Shown here piece by piece: positions 63,685-64,000 of a DNA stretch of 64,000 nucleotides. Each line of letters starts with the position of its first letter. Positions within the stretch are counted from its first letter, which is position 1. Source of the DNA: Acinetobacter tandoii DSM 14970 = CIP 107469 (GTDB taxonomy: Bacteria; Pseudomonadota; Gammaproteobacteria; Pseudomonadales; Moraxellaceae); contig NZ_KE007366.1 of the NCBI RefSeq assembly GCF_000400735.1, forward strand, positions 248,001 through 312,000, given 5' to 3'. Under the pieces are notes generated by a model. It did not search any database. It saw only the letters and a program-made list of their open reading frames with translations, and was not told where the DNA came from. A program made the position numbers and the translations under genes.

Positions 63685-64000
63685 CTATCGTGCTTCACTC
63701 GAAACTGGTTCCGGGCGCAACCATAACCAGATTGCAACAATCAACATGGTCAAATCTGTAAAGACTTTGACCGCAAAAGGCGCTGTTGTAAATAGCATCA
63801 ATACGCCACTGAGCAGCATCATGCTGGAAGCAATCCATTTAGCTTTGCGTGGTACAGTGCCATTTTCACGCCAAGCTCGAAGTGTTGCGCCATGCTTTGG
63901 ATGATTTAACAACCAATCATCTACTTGTGGCCAACCTTTTGAGGCTGCCCACGCGGCTAAAATTAAAAATACTGTTGTTGGCATACCAGGTAGTACAGCA
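63685..64000 (-). CDS. YbaN-like (DUF454) membrane protein, 5' part outside the window
   Basis: The frame stays open to the window edge (residues AVLPGMPTTVFLILAAWA before and after the first internal Met), so the gene starts beyond 64000. The visible 104 residues have the DUF454 pattern: LPGMPTTVF, the AAWAASKGWP segment, WLLNHPKHGATLRAW, and two C-terminal membrane segments. An inner-membrane protein of unknown function. It precedes the elsL-like gene, probably in one transcript. Confidence 0.85.
   Translation of the reverse strand, partial: AVLPGMPTTVFLILAAWAASKGWPQVDDWLLNHPKHGATLRAWRENGTVPRKAKWIASSMMLLSGVLMLFTTAPFAVKVFTDLTMLIVAIWLWLRPEPVSSEAR

Overview
The window looks like a chromosomal segment of an Acinetobacter species (Moraxellaceae). 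The DNA is AT-rich. It carries a MesD-type core methionine synthase, a cytoplasmic YkuD protein of the ElsL type, carAB-greA, rlmE-ftsH-folP with divergent yhbY, and ygfB-pepP opposite zapA-6S RNA, all with Acinetobacter-like protein sequences. Most of it is core housekeeping DNA. I see no transposase, phage module, CRISPR array or toxin-antitoxin pair.

Layout. 0-5.2 kb: the end of a probable mesX, then mesD and a flavin reductase; pepP and ygfB on the minus strand; a coiled-coil gene overlapping zapA; then 6S RNA with its own promoter. 5.2-8.7 kb: two gene-poor spacers around a LuxR-type regulator and an aldehyde dehydrogenase. 8.7-15.5 kb: tRNA-Ser, greB, two lytic transglycosylases, an SCP2 protein, ttcA, a DnaA-box-like cluster, htpX and a DUF4112 protein. 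15.7-24 kb: an RND pump without an adjacent adaptor, dgkA, groESL with a sigma-32-like promoter, and an overlapping metallophosphoesterase/lipid-kinase pair. 24-32.3 kb: pckG, glpD, a dicarboxylate transporter of the KgtP type and folD (central carbon and C1 metabolism), with small exported proteins.

32.4-36.1 kb: tRNA-Cys and tRNA-Leu, then a second identical tRNA-Leu. The two tRNA-Leu copies, with their terminators, form 153-bp direct repeats around an unknown membrane protein, a regulator remnant and a PhoD phosphatase with a possible Pho box. 36-43.5 kb: a DUF5713 protein, a vWA lipoprotein, folP, ftsH, rlmE, yhbY, a DOMON-like protein and an amphipathic coiled-coil protein. 43.7-49 kb: carA, carB and greA behind a large leader hairpin. 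49-61.9 kb: mostly envelope, stress and transport genes (acetyltransferase, Usp, alkyltransferase-like protein, CPA1 antiporter, Bcr/CflA exporter, FUSC protein, a PepSY-flavodoxin-reductase fusion with a Fur-box-like site, YdcF). 61.9-63 kb: an eight-gene tRNA-Val/tRNA-Asp array behind one strong promoter. The end holds an ElsL-like L,D-carboxypeptidase and a truncated YbaN-like gene.

The points most worth following are the mesX-mesD-flavin reductase cluster (an oxygen-dependent, folate- and B12-independent methionine synthase whose methyl donor is, as far as I know, unsettled), the carAB leader hairpin, the DnaA-box cluster away from dnaA, the palindromes in front of pckG and the aldehyde dehydrogenase gene, and the tRNA-Leu repeats. 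All functions are inferred from sequence reading; no database search was run.
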